Of a stretch of DNA of 64,000 nucleotides, positions 1-13,900 are shown piece by piece. The DNA lies in NCBI RefSeq assembly GCF_040054535.1, contig NC_090787.1, positions 16,737,501 to 16,801,500 of the forward strand, given 5' to 3'. Below the pieces are notes generated by a model. The model was not told where the DNA came from. It saw nothing but the letters and a program-made list of their open reading frames with translations, and made no database searches. Each line of letters starts with the position of its first letter. Position 1 is the stretch's first letter. The translations under genes were made by a program, and so were the position numbers. This stretch comes from Antennarius striatus. Taxonomy: Eukaryota > Chordata > Actinopteri > Lophiiformes > Antennariidae.

Positions 1-1068
1 GACGTGAACTTCAATTATTTGACAGTGAGTCTCAATCGGTATAACGTTGTCGTGCTATAAATAATGTTACAAACCAAAAAATGTATTATCGTGCCAAAAC
101 AGGTTTTGTCTGGTACGGGAATTTAAAAGGTCAGGATTAATGCACCGCGGAAATTTCCGCATGACAGAATGAAAGAGCCATGGTATTACAGTAATTTGAA
201 CTGGAGGTTTCCCTAACGTAAATAAAAAACCTAGTTTTCAATGCACAATAATAAATATTGAATATACTGCTATTCAGTATCAGTATAATACATTTTTGGA
301 TACTCCATTAAACTTTTTTTTTAAAATCCTGTCGCGTCAAGAACGTCACATGGTCGCTACAGGAAGTAACAGTAAGGCTGGTGAATCGAGTGACGAGTAA
401 TCGCTCATCTATTTTTCGGCCTAACTGTGAGGCAAAAACTTCGAACATGTGTACGTGTGTTCGCCGTTGAAATGAACAGCTCTTATTTTCTCCGACACTT
501 GTCTAACTGCAACGTAAGGCAGGGTTTGCGTTCGGTGTTTTAAGTCTCGGAAAAATATGCTGTCTGTCGTCTGTTCCTTGCTAACTTTAGCCAGTTGCTA
601 TCGGTGTAGCTAACGGCTAACCATTTGGCTTTGGTGTCTTTGAGGCACCGCCGCTGTTTGTATGAGAAGCGGTTTTTGTTTACGTCAATATGAACATGCA
701 CTGCATGCTGTTTATGTGTTTGCTTAGTCGGAGGTTAAATGACGGTAATAGTTAAAGGACTTTGTATGAAGTCGTGAATGTCACAGCAGACAGTTGTAGC
801 TTCTCTCATGAGACTCTGCGCTACCTGTTTGTGTCCTGCTAGCCACGTAAACCGCTCCTGCCTGCTGTTGACGTAGCAGGAGCACCTAGTTCGCCTGTCC
901 TGTCAAGCAAGTTAATATTTTGGATAACCAGCAGCCAGCGACAAGACATTCTGTTCACGTCAAGACACCCGGAGACCGAACTCGACCCGGGACGTGAACA
1001 GCCGTGCCTCAAAATGCGATAGCTGGAATTAAAAGTGGGAACGCGTTGATCCTGTTGCGTTGGATCGG
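1..1068 (+). promoter_or_regulatory. 5' flank and probable 5' UTR of uxs1
   Basis: This stretch precedes the uxs1 start codon and has no recognisable coding exon of another gene. The part from about 820 to 1068 is richer in G+C and CpG than the rest and ends directly in the first coding exon without a splice acceptor, so it is probably transcribed 5' UTR. No TATA box at a convincing distance or transcription start could be fixed by eye. Promoter status is inferred from position only. Confidence 0.4.
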
Positions 1069-1855
1069 ATGATGAATCGGGTCGTCTGGCTCATATCGGG
1101 ATTAAACAGAAGAATGATGAAGCTGCTTTTTGCCCTCGCTCTTGTCGTCTACATTGCGTGTGAGTATTTGGAATTTATTTTTCCCCAGAAACACTTTAAT
1201 GGTTTAGTCTTTAACCCGACCAACCAAGCTTCGGACAGTTGAAGCAGTCATTACATTTTATTAAGCGACACAGGCCCTTATGCTAAAAGACTGAGGTTAA
1301 TGAACTGGTTAAACTAATTTAACACATTTAATGACATGCAGAGGAGTCACATTTATGGGTGCTTCATATTTGACGGTAACGACTTAAATGTGTTTGCATT
1401 ACATTAAAACAAGTCCATTTGCATGTGAGACAGTTTTAGAAAGTTAATAGTTTTCCTAGTTACCTCTAACATTCAGGGTTTTTTGTTTTTTTTTTACTAA
1501 ACAAATAGCAATCATTAGATTTTGATGCAGCTCCAAAACATCATAAATACAAGAGCATCCGCTTCTAACTTTATGGCTTGAAACGTGTTATTCACCATAA
1601 ATCAAAACGTGAGCTCGATCCATGTGATATTCCAAATGTAGTGATCTTGCATGTTTAGATTGTTAATGCCGGTAAGTTTTTGCTAACATGACAAAACAAG
1701 TAACATAGTGTATATAATAACATAAAAAATAACCTGCAACCAAGATCGAGTTGTAGCTGAGAGAGACTGTTGATTCAGTTCAATTCAATGTCAGCTTTGA
1801 CATACAGTATCTTATAAAGTTTAATATTCGATGAAAAGTGCATGAGTGATAAAAG

Positions 1856-1922
<67 letters not shown>

Positions 1923-4900
1923 TTAATATTTCCCTGTCTATCTGTGTTTTGTTTGTATTAAGAAACTTGAATTGTTTTCCTTAAACTTGGGGGAAAATGA
2001 CAGAACACAGGTGTTGCTGTGAACATGGGATGGAGCTATATACCTGTATGTGCTTTGAACTTATAATGTTGGCATTGTGACAAGTTTTCTCGTCCTGTCT
2101 TCCAGCTGTCTGGGGAACCTATACGAACATGAGGTACAGTAATTTATTCATCTGTTACACCATGCTTTTCAGTGGATTATTTGTCATATTCCATGGTAAC
2201 AGAACATCATGTACAGGACATTTTTTTATATACTGTAATGCTTTATTAAACTAGGCTGCTCTATGATGGACTGATATATTCTGTAATGAATCACGATCAC
2301 TTCACTAAAGGAAAGGTTCACTGAAAAATGCAAATTTATCCATCGTGCATTTATTGTGCATTGTGCATTTATCCTCATGCATGATGTAGATAAATTCTGA
2401 TTTCTTAGTCCACAGAAGAGCTGCAATTATGGTTCATGTGAAAGGTTGTAAAATGAGTGATGGGATCTCCGTTTCTTTCTTCCCTTCATGGCAGCCATTT
2501 CCTCCAGAACTGTTTTAGTTATATTTAGATCATGATTTGTGGATTATAAAATCATTGTCAAGTTTTATAACGATGGATGAAGAGAATCTTCATGGTCATG
2601 AATAATCTGGCACTCACAATCTTTGCTGCTGCAAAGCATGAAAATCACTTTCACCTGTTCACATGGGGTATAAGTGATGTTTTTGCGGTTGATAGTAGTA
2701 GGTGTTATTGACTGTAACAAATGGCTGCATTTTATTCTCACTTTCAGCAGACACTGAGCCGCACAACACAATCTTGAAAAAGGCTGTTTTAAAAGTTAAC
2801 AATTTATTGTCAGCCTTTTTTGTACAATTTTCGCTGTCATGGTTTTATTTTAATTCAATGAGGGTGTGAATGTTTGCATCTGTTTTAACATGACAAGCAG
2901 ACAGAGAGAGCACTTGGCTTAGTGTGCACCCTCCCAGCTCTGATCATCATTATAGGGTCAATGATGAAATGCATTAAGGTCTCTGTGTGGAGTGTACATT
3001 ACTTTGATTGGTCATGTTTGTTTCGAGCCCCAATCTTTAATTAGTCTTTATTTGCAAGTTGGTAGCATTAAAAATGTAATAAATGGAAAACAAAATGTTA
3101 GATTCAAATTTCACTTCCATCTTTTAATGTTTATGTCTCTGTAAATATGTTTATATAACCAGATTACTTGCCTCTATAATGTCATCATTTGTGAGAGAAG
3201 TGGGTTGCATATTGAGGTTATGTAGATGAGTGTTGTTGAGCGTCAGCCATTGTACTCCTTGAAATTGCCTATTTTACCCATGTATTTAACCAGTCCTGAC
3301 AAAAGCATATTAAGCTTAATGACCAACACACTATTATCATGCTAGGGATGCTTCCCTCTTTTGACTAATCTTGAGCCATGAACTATGAATTATTAAAAAG
3401 GAAACCCATTACTCAAGCAATTTTGGCGGATGCACACCGATTCTATTCCTGATGACACCCCGTGATCAGCTCTGTTAGCAGATCGCGTTTTAATTGCACT
3501 GTTCCATACACACACAATGTTGCAAAGGACTTCATCTATCAGTGATAGCTGATGGTGAAAAAAGTTAGATGTTGATGAATGTGTTGTCACGGTTCAGATA
3601 TCAGCTTCATCATCTTCTGTTCATTCAACCTATAAATTATTGTCATGACAAAAGATCCTTATCTCTAAATTTGAGAATTAAGTAAAAGAACATCTCTATC
3701 AACCTTTTATGATAAACAGAAAATATCAAATGATCAGTCATACAGAAATTTTAGATAGCGTGATAGGTGATTGTATTCGTACCTCCCTGATAAGGGCTAG
3801 CTGGGGCTGGTGAACCATGAGTTGCTATGTAACAGCTCCCCTCAATCATTGGCTGTTTTCTTTGGTCATGTGATTCTGGTTGCTCTCATCTTACCCTCCT
3901 CTCCTTGTCTTTGTCTGTTCACAGATCAATACAAGAACATGGAGAAATGAAGATTGAGCAGAGAATTGATGAAGTGAGTTTGACTCCGAGCGCTGTTTTT
4001 AGATTACCAGCATTTTGAAATGCAAGCTTTACTAAATGATATCAGGTGGTATCTTTCTCATTATTACATATATTATTACATATTGACAATTACAGGCCCT
4101 GTGAACACGTGAGGGCACACTATCCACTTACACCAGTCCAGAATTTTTGATTGGGCCCGTAAGAAGCGGCAGGCCGGATCTTTTTGAAAGCGCAACTATT
4201 TTTCCCCGCATAGAAAAAAATTTGCGTCCACATGACAGCGTTTTTGAAAAAATCTCCGTCCACACGTAACCACATCAGTGCATTGATCAACACGTTTATA
4301 AGCAGAACAGCTCCAAAAACGACAGAAGAGAAAGGACCAGGACGTGTGGAAATTCACGCCGTTCCTCCTGGGAGGACTACCTCCATCACAGAGTTCTCCC
4401 ACCAGCAGACAGACTCAGAACTGGCGTCGGCATCTTAGGAGAGGAACATGAATGAATGAATAAATAAATGTGTAAACTTTAGGACTCATATAGAAAGAAA
4501 GAGACGCACAAATATTCAACTGTCAAGCACGTTTATCAACGCATCTTCAACTTTGAGCTGTTACACGTCAGAAAATAGCCGGTTTTGAGTCAAAGTCAGC
4601 TTTATTGTCAAGTGTACCATATGTGCACGACATACAGCACAGATGAAATTGCAGTCCTCGCTGACCCACGGTAGACAGGCAGTACAACAGACAGTACAAC
4701 ACAGGCAGAACAACAGGAAGTACAACAGGTAGTACAACACAGGCAGTACAACACACGCAGGACAAGACAGGCAAATAGAACAGACAGTGCAGCACAAAGT
4801 ATGAGAGAAAGCACAAATGGATGGTAAACATCTCTATACATTCTCTAATCCCTGTGGGGGAAGTCCGTCTATTCTGTTTGTTTATGTAGAGACAGGTCAC

Positions 4901-7900
4901 ACACATCAGACGTCAGCAGTTTTCGTCGCGGGAGAAAAACCCGAATAGAAAAAGTTTTGTCCACACGACAACGCATACCCACCATTTTCAAAAAGTTACA
5001 TTTTCGTCCCGGATATTTGCGTTGTCGGGTAGACGGAAGGCGTAACCAGAAGAAAAGAGTTCCGTTTTCAAAAACATCCAGCTCCGTGTGGACAGGGCCT
5101 GAAACACCTTTACCTAGACCAGACAAACTCAAATTCTAACAAAAAGTTACTAAAAAAAAATTGAAGATGACATTTTTCTGCTGTGTAAAAATCTTCCTCA
5201 TATTTTTTTGAGGAAGCTCATTGTCTATTTCTGTCCCTAAGGCTTCATGCATCAGAAGGACGCAGGTATTTTTTTTAAATGAATGTGCAGAGAGTTGAAT
5301 CCAAATCATTTAAATCTCAGTGGAACAACTTGTCCCTGACATCATCACTTTCTGAAACATGATTGCGAAACATAATTAAAATTTTTGTTCCTTGTTCTGG
5401 TAACAGTTATGTCTGTCAGTGTGGCTAAACATTAAAGGAAGCCACTGCTATTTTTGTTCTTTTGTTCTTTTTCAAGCAAACATATTCTGAACTTGTGACA
5501 GAACTTTTTGCAGGTTGCCAGGCCTCTCGAATTATTTTTAATCTACATACCACTGAACATATTAAAAGTCGGTGACTGTTATTTCCAGTAAACCCACCAT
5601 ACATGTGGAACCGTTTCAGTCATTTATGCTTTGGTTCCATCTCTCTGTCTCTTCTTTTTCACTTCAGGTTGTCGCTCCTCTAAGAGAGAAAATTCGTGAA
5701 CTAGAACAAAGGTGTGTATACTCATGCACACATGATGAAGAAACATGCTGTCAACAGACTGGTGACAGATCTTTATCACCCATCACATCAATATTGTTTC
5801 ATCTACTTGAAAAGTAGCTCTATAGAATATAGGAGTCACATGATGTCAGAGATCATGTGGTTTGTGCAGTGCAGGCTAACCATTGATAAGTGAATGTTGA
5901 CTCTACCGCTACCACGGCAACTACTACAGTTGGATAGATTGTGCTTTTACAGGTCAAGTATTTGGCCACTTTAATACCTTGAGTGATGTTCAGAGACAAA
6001 TCTACAATAACATGTGTTAGAGTTTAATGTTTTTACTGTCTGATACTTTCTACACATCTGCAACATGCCAAAGGGTTCCGTGAACGAACTCTATATCCAT
6101 TCAGGCTTCCTGAACTACTACTGTGTGCTACAGGTGGACTCTGCTGAATATTTCACAGACATGGTCTTATCGCTAAATGACATTCTATTCTGTTCTGCAG
6201 TTACTAATTAAACAGAGATTGTTTTTCTGGGGGTAATGTGATTCACATTTGACACCTCAGTGCAGATGGCACAGAATTCTGTCGTCTATTTTTGTGATTT
6301 TGAACGAGACTTTTTTGTGGAGTTTTTCTTCATGGATATGTTAGGTTTTTACTTTGATCCATGTTGAGATCTATTAATGATTAACCTTTTTCACTCAGGC
6401 TCATTTTAAAGAAGACATTTTCTAATAATATAGTATTTCTAACCTGTCATTAAGTAAATTTGTAACCGGTTTGGTGCTCATTAGGAATAAAGTAGTCTCT
6501 CCAAAATGCAAATAACCTGGTGCATGTTATGATAGCAGAGTTAAAGTAAAACAAAGGCTGTTTACATACTATTGAAGAACTTCTGAGTTCACTGCTTTGC
6601 AAATGATCCGCTTCCTTCGCACCCAGTTTCTTTCTAAATTTTTGTCTTCTTTCCTATCCAGTTTCTCTCAGAAGTACCCACCTGTGAAATTCCTGTCAGA
6701 AAAAGATCGCAAGAGAATTCTGGTATGTGACAAATACAACTTCAGAAATCACATTAAAATTAACTCCTTTATTAAGGTTATGTTAAACAACCATCATCAA
6801 CTGAGGTACTTATGTTTTTATAGAATTTACGTTTCATTTAGTCTTGTTATTGGACTTCTTTATGACAGGAGATCAGGTAAAAATGTTATCTTAAATATCA
6901 CTATAGCTTCTGTGATTTGAAAGGTGTCAGAAACCTTTTCTGACATAATAAGTGGAGAACTTAACAAAATATAGATAAGAAAATATTAATAGGCTGTATT
7001 TTTGAATGTTGTATAGTCTTTGATGTTTATATTACTAACTTGTATGAATGTTTTTGTTTTGTCAGCTGGTTTCTTTAGAGAAATGAAACATTATCTGTAG
7101 AAAACTGTCCTTCAAAGTAAACGTCCTCATGCTTCAACTTGTAAATTTCCCAGTTTGGTATCATTAAAGTTGTGGTCTAAGGACAGTGTTGCTCTGAAAC
7201 AAACACTTTTTTAAATTTGGTCTATAATGAAAAGCAGTATTTCAGTTCTCTTTCAGTTGCTATTACTAAGCTTTACATACATGTACACTTGTCCACTAGA
7301 TAACTGGTGGGGCTGGTTTTGTGGGTTCCCACCTGACTGACAAGCTGATGATGGATGGACATGAGGTGACGGTGGTGGACAACTTCTTCACGGGCAGGAA
7401 GAGGAACGTGGAGCACTGGCTTGGCCATGAAAACTTTGAGCTTATCAATCATGACGTGGTGGAGCCTCTGTATATTGAAGGTGAGTGAGAAAGGGAGACT
7501 TTGTTTTCACTCACTCAGGATTAGTTCAGTGTGAAATAGCAAAAAAGAAAAAAGACACTTCTACTGTAAGATCAGCTTCGAAGTACCAGTGGAAAATGAT
7601 TCACATAATGACTGGTAAGGCTAATTAGTCAAATAAATACATCCAAAGATTTAAAAACTAAAGGCATCAGTCAAAGTAGACTTTAGAACTGAGTCACACA
7701 TAAAGAGAATCTTCATCTTCTTCACCATAGTTACATCCCACTTCAAAGCGGTGATGTATTGTAATTGTCAGTGTTCATGTGTTCGTCCGTCCGTTTGTCC
7801 ATCAAATATTTTCGTAACCGTTGCAGATAGAAAGATGAAACAAAAAGCACGTTGCTCCGGCAGCAAAGGGGATGAAAATTAGATGATGACCTTGACCTTG

Positions 7901-10900
7901 AGAAATGTAGGTCAAGGTCAAATCACAACTTTTGTACACTCAGGAACTAGATAAGATAGAAAGACAAGGGGAGAAGGCCAGTGTGAGTAAGACCATCGAT
8001 CAAAGATAGTGCTTTGATCTAATTATGCACTAGCTTTGATCTATGATCAAAGCTAATGCATAGCTTTGACCTACGCTGAAAGGTGAAAGCTTAAGTTTTT
8101 CATTGATTCTGTAGTATTTCTTCATTTTATTTCTGATAATAAATTAACAAGTCTTTATTCCGGTTGTTACCAAACTTTTTTTGCTGGGCACCCCCTTTGA
8201 TATACAAGAACATTTTAACCATAACACACCCCTAAACTGCAGTGTGATTGTTGAATCAGAGCTGATATCATTGAACTGTTCGTCCTCTGATGTGCTGTAG
8301 TCGGCAGGTAATGTTGAACTGAAAGGGTCACAGATCCAATCATGATCTCCGGGATCCTGCATCTGGAAATATGTCTGGAAATGTTTCTGAAACACGTGAC
8401 TGAGTTGCACAAGTTTCATGAGCTAAACTTGTGGGCAAGATCACTACCCTCCTTCAAAAAGATGCAGATTTCATGGTGCACCTCAAAGACCCTGGACCGA
8501 CACCCCCGACAGCCATCGGGACTCAGTATGGAACATAACAGCTGTGTGGTCAGAGCCCATTTCCTCACACAGTGCCAAAAATAATGTGCCAAAAATAAGC
8601 TTTCACAGGCTGTGTTTTTATGTAGTTGACTGTAGCAATGATGATCATAGCATCGTTCAGTTGTTCACCATTCATCGCTAGTGCTTCACGGTGTATCACA
8701 CGATGCATCCACTTCACATTGGGGGGAGATGCACTCCTTGAGCGCTTGCAGCCCTACCAGTTTCCCTGCCATAGCTTGCTGTGCTGATCCACACAGTCCT
8801 CCCATCTCAATCTCTTTCAAATAAGAGTCATTATTGTAAACAGTTCTTCTGCTGTGGCTCTGCTAGTAATTTTTTTGCAGAAAAGCAATTCCTCCTTCGT
8901 ATCATCAGCACCTATGAATCTGACATCAGTTATCGATAAACAGTCTTTGTTACTGCCAGTAGCTTCATCCATCTGTAGAGAAAAGGGGCTGCCGGGTACC
9001 GTATCATTAAGCTGCTCCTCTGTCTTTTGACATGCCATAAATGCGGCTGCTGAATGTGTTGGACAGAGGAGTGGCACTTATTCCTCTGGCTTCAGAGTCG
9101 TCAAGTATCGTCGACATCATGTCCATAGAGCAGCAAAGTATTCATTTAAGTTCATCCTCTGATTTCACCCTCAACAGAAAGTTGTTCATGTTATGCTAGC
9201 TATGTCAAATTTGATTGATTCATTCCTCCCATGGCCCCCCACCCCCATCTTGGAAACCACTGCTTTATTATAATCAAGATAAAAATGACCTCTTTGAAAA
9301 GCAAAAACATGTCTCTGCTTCTCAGTGTTAAAGCAGTCGTTAAACGTGTTGTTTGAAGTGTTGTGAGCATGTTTCATAAAACCAACATTTTTGCACATTT
9401 CCCATATTTTTTTTATATCATGAAACAAATTTTATTGTTACACAATAACCCAAGTTGAGTTTTTTAATTGAAATGATATTTATTCCGTGAAAAAAGCCAT
9501 TTAATCTACGTGACCCAGTGTGACAAAGTAATTGCCAATTTTTTAAAATCATGATTTAACTGTGACTGACCACATTTTTTGGAAAATTGTGTTCTGGTCT
9601 ATCAGCTACACCTCAACCTGATTACAGCCAGACCTGTTGGATCAACAAATCACTTAAATGGAATACATTTTGCAAAGTGAAGGAAGCTAAACAATCTCAG
9701 AACACATCATTCCACAATCTGAAGATATCAAAGAACAGATGAGAAAAAATTTCCAAGAGGTCACAAAAGAACCCAAAACAACATAAAGAACAGCAGTCCT
9801 CACGTGCCTCAGTGACTGTCAGTGTTCATGACTCCAGAGAGGCAAAAATGGCATCCAGGACAGAGTTCCAAAGCAAAAATCTATGCTGAGAAAAAAAGAA
9901 TACAAAGACTTGTGTCTTGTTTGACAAAAAATGTATTGATTATTCCAAAGACTTGTGGGAGAATATGTTATCTGTGTATAACAATGCACACAAGAATAGA
10001 GATTGCAGAAGGTGCGTATCCTGTTACATCTGGCATAAAACTAACACAGCATCTCATAAAACCATCGTTATGGTAACAGTTAAAGATGGTGGTGGGAGTG
10101 TGTTGGTCTGGGTTGTAATTGGTGGGACCATGAATTCTACACTCTACCAGGAAATCTTGAGGAAGAATCTACAGCCATCAGTTCATGAACTCGGGCTCAA
10201 ACACACTTGGAGCAAGTCTACCTCTGAATGGCTGTTTTTGGAGCAACTTCGTCAAAGTCAAGACGTAAATCCGATTGGACACTGTGGCATGATCTTAATC
10301 GAGCATTTCATGCTCAAAAACCCCCCAATGTGGGTGAATTAAGAGAATTCTGCAAAGAAGACTTTGCCGAAACTTCTCCACAACAACAAGAAATAGTTTT
10401 CTGGGAATATACTCTGAACAGAATGTATTACTGCCCCCAAAGTAGTCTTAAAAACAGGAACAGATTTATAGACATCAGGGTAAAGGCCACCAAACCAGTA
10501 ACACTGCTGTTTTTGCTGCTGCACCCCAGCCAAAAAAAAAAAAAAATTGAAGACAACTAAACTAAATGTCTAGAAATTTCTGCTGGTGAGAAAAGGGGGT
10601 ATCGCTGGTTACAAGGACTGTGGATATCAAGACTCTTTAAACAAAGTTAATCTGACCAAGAGCAATCCTCTGTAGAGGTGTTTGTATTTAAACATATATG
10701 GAATTAAAAGTTATTGCGAATGGACAAGATGATTAACATGATACATATTCTGTTTGATGTAACATCTCCTCATCATCAATTTCAGGGAAACACAATTAAT
10801 GGTATTCGACCCCAAATTCAACGGAGACCATTCACTAGTAGTGATCCATAACAACAGTATTGCCCAAGCTGACTCTAACAGATATCTGGGAATTCAAATT

Positions 10901-13900
10901 GGCAATACGTTAACATGTTATACTGAGTAGAACATGTCTTTGTTAGGGTCCAGCAGGGTCTGCATTTCTGGGTCACCCAGAAAGTGTTGCTCACTCTCTA
11001 ATGAATCCATTGGGAAGAATGCTAAGGTATGGCATCCCACCGCAGTCTGGCATCCTGACTGCCTATCTGGAAGTCAAGATTACTCTGTTCACACAGAGAC
11101 CTTCATAATAATGGAATCAGGCAGCACCTCTCACACTGTGAGGTCTTTGAGGATATAATTTCACACCCTTCCCATGTCCTACCAGCTCCTCTCCTCAAGC
11201 AGATGCTTTTGAGACCCTAATTGAAGACTCAACCAATTTAGAAACTCATTTGTCCCCCTTTTCGTCAAAGCCCCAAATAACAAGCTAGCCAAAGCAGATT
11301 CTTTGTAACAGCTGCTTTTGTGTGCAACATGCTGATTTAGTTTCAATGTGTGCATATCTGAGAGTATCCACACTGATTAGTGGTGGTCTGTTTCATATAT
11401 ACTGTAAATTGTATACAGTTGTTGTATGTGTCCAAGACGGCACCTTCACATATTTTCGAGGAATGTCTGTCAAATCCAAATTGTTTTTGGATTGTTCAAA
11501 TATCGATATATGCAGTTTATATATGATCCCCGTATGATCTTTTATTTGTTTCTTTTGAACACAGACTACAAGTAAAGCTTTTAAAGTGAAGCTCTTGAAG
11601 TGACGTCTACAAAGCGTTGAGAGCTAGTAACATTTTATTGCCGATCATAAGCTATGGAAGCCATAGAAAAGACTGGCTGAAGATTCAGGGCACAAATGCA
11701 ACACACTCAAAAGAGTGCACTGAATGTACAGTATTGTTAGTGCTGCAGTGAAAACATTATGTCAAGTTTCAAGTTTATTTTTATATAGCCCAGATTCACA
11801 AACAATGTTCTCTACTGTCCCAGCCTTGACTTCAGTCTATATGTCCCTGATGATATTGTAAGAATAATGAAGCTGGGGAAGATGAGGTCTTTGCCGTTGG
11901 TAGTTTGGCGCATTGGAGAAAAGTTTCAAACAAGGAAATTATTTGACCTCCCCATGATGCACCATAACTGCCCAGCACAAGTTTATTCCAGCAGCTAATA
12001 AAAAACAATCTTAAAAAAGCCTGCTGACAGATTGGATGCAAATCTGTTTTTAGCTTCACTTCTTTTCGTGGGAGACATTAAATATTATTATGTTGAAAAG
12101 AAAGCTGGACAAAAGCAATGAAGTGAAAATTATTGAAATCATAAATCAAAACGTCAAGCTTTCAAATGTCTTTTTTTCCATTTATTCAAGCTTCATGTAA
12201 CCAGATACAAACCCATTGAGGTCAGGGTCTCTTTTACAAGGGTGGCTTGACCAAGAGCAGAAGCAGCAAATGTCATAACAGTTACATAGAAGTGACAGTA
12301 CAGAGCAAAACGTACAATTTTGGAATGAGAAGTGCAGGAGCTGTAACGCAACAACAGACACTGTTCAATGGTCTCATGCTGTCTGTCCCTCAGGAAAGAA
12401 TGGAAGAATCCAAGTGGAATCACTACAGAGGGTTTCAGTTCAGGCTGTATTCCATGCAGAGGGAGCAGCAAAGCTTAAAGCTGTTTTATCAAATTCACTG
12501 TTTGCTTGAGAAATGGATGAAAGACGTGTACCGCAAGAACGCAAGGGATAGCAACTGCATGTTTTCTGCAATAAAGTAGACAGATAATGGAAATTCAATT
12601 TTTAAAGACCCTTAGAAATTAGGGTCAGCCTATGTGCATATCTGAGAGCAGTCAGAGAAGGCAATTTTGATTTCATATATAAATCCCAATGGTGGGCGAG
12701 ACAACTGCCTACAGTGACAAATCTGTGCCAAATGAAAGATAGTGTCCATGGACTGAAGACATTTGGATGAGGAACTCAAATAAAGCACATCCCAAGATTA
12801 AAGAGTCGGCGAGAAAGTGTCTGTCACTAAGTTTTCTCTGACCTTGAGAGAATTTGAGACAGAAGCAGGTTCTATTTCTGAAAAAGAACCCAAGCTTCAC
12901 CATAAGTTTATTCATTCATTCATTGTCATGTACCGCTGCTGTATCCGCCGTAGTGGGTCACGGGGAGCTGGAGCCTATCCCAGCTGGCATAGGGCGGCGT
13001 GAGGTAGGGGACACTCCAGGCACGACGCCAGTGCACCGCGGAGCCACATACAGAGAGATACAAACATGCACACACACACACCTACGGGCAATTTGGGACC
13101 GGCCAACCAACCTGAAGCACATGCTTTTGGAGGTGGGAGGAAGCCGGAGAACCCGGAGAGAACCCACGCGGACACGGGGAGAGCAAGCGAACTCCGCACA
13201 CCCTAAGTTTAGTGACTAGATAATTTATATGTGTTTTAAATAAAAGCTCTTCATCCTGGATAAAAGCCAAGTATTTGAATGTGCTCTACTGGTTTTCCTT
13301 TGCTAAGTCCTCATATAAAGCTAGCACCTTTATAAGAGGACAAAACCATGAGCTTGTTTGTTGTTATCTATGTTTATAACGAATTTTAAGATCATGCAAA
13401 CGAGACCAAATAAAAATTAAAAACAGCTTGTAAAAACACAAAAGCCTGAGTGAGGTCGACCAGCAGTAAGTAAGGGTGTTGTCTGCATAAAAGTGATACC
13501 TCGCATTTGACAAGTTGTTACTGAGAATGTTTATGTAGATTGAAAATAAAATGGGTCCCAAAACTGAACCCTGGGCCACCCCTTGAGTAATGTACGGAAA
13601 AGAAGAGGTACTTTCAGCCACCTGAGCACATTGAGGTCTGTTGGGTAGATAGTTGGCTAACCATGTGTAGGGAAACTAATATGTAGGGCTTGTGTCAAGA
13701 GGTTAATGGTCTACTGTATCAAAGGCTGGTGACAAATCAATAAAAACAGCAATACATTTTATTGCTGGTTAAAAATATGTGACAGAGGCTCAGCAATAAA
13801 ATCTGCAGCCAACTTTAATACTAAAGGTTCAATGTTTTCAGGTTCTGCTGCTTTACTTGTGTCGAACCTTTTCAGTGCATTGTTTACCTCAGAGATGGCT

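Noticed and set aside
4561..4906. Three overlapping minus-strand ORFs rich in Cys and Leu
   Set aside because: They fall in a degenerate tandem array and LINE tail within the intron 3 transposon.
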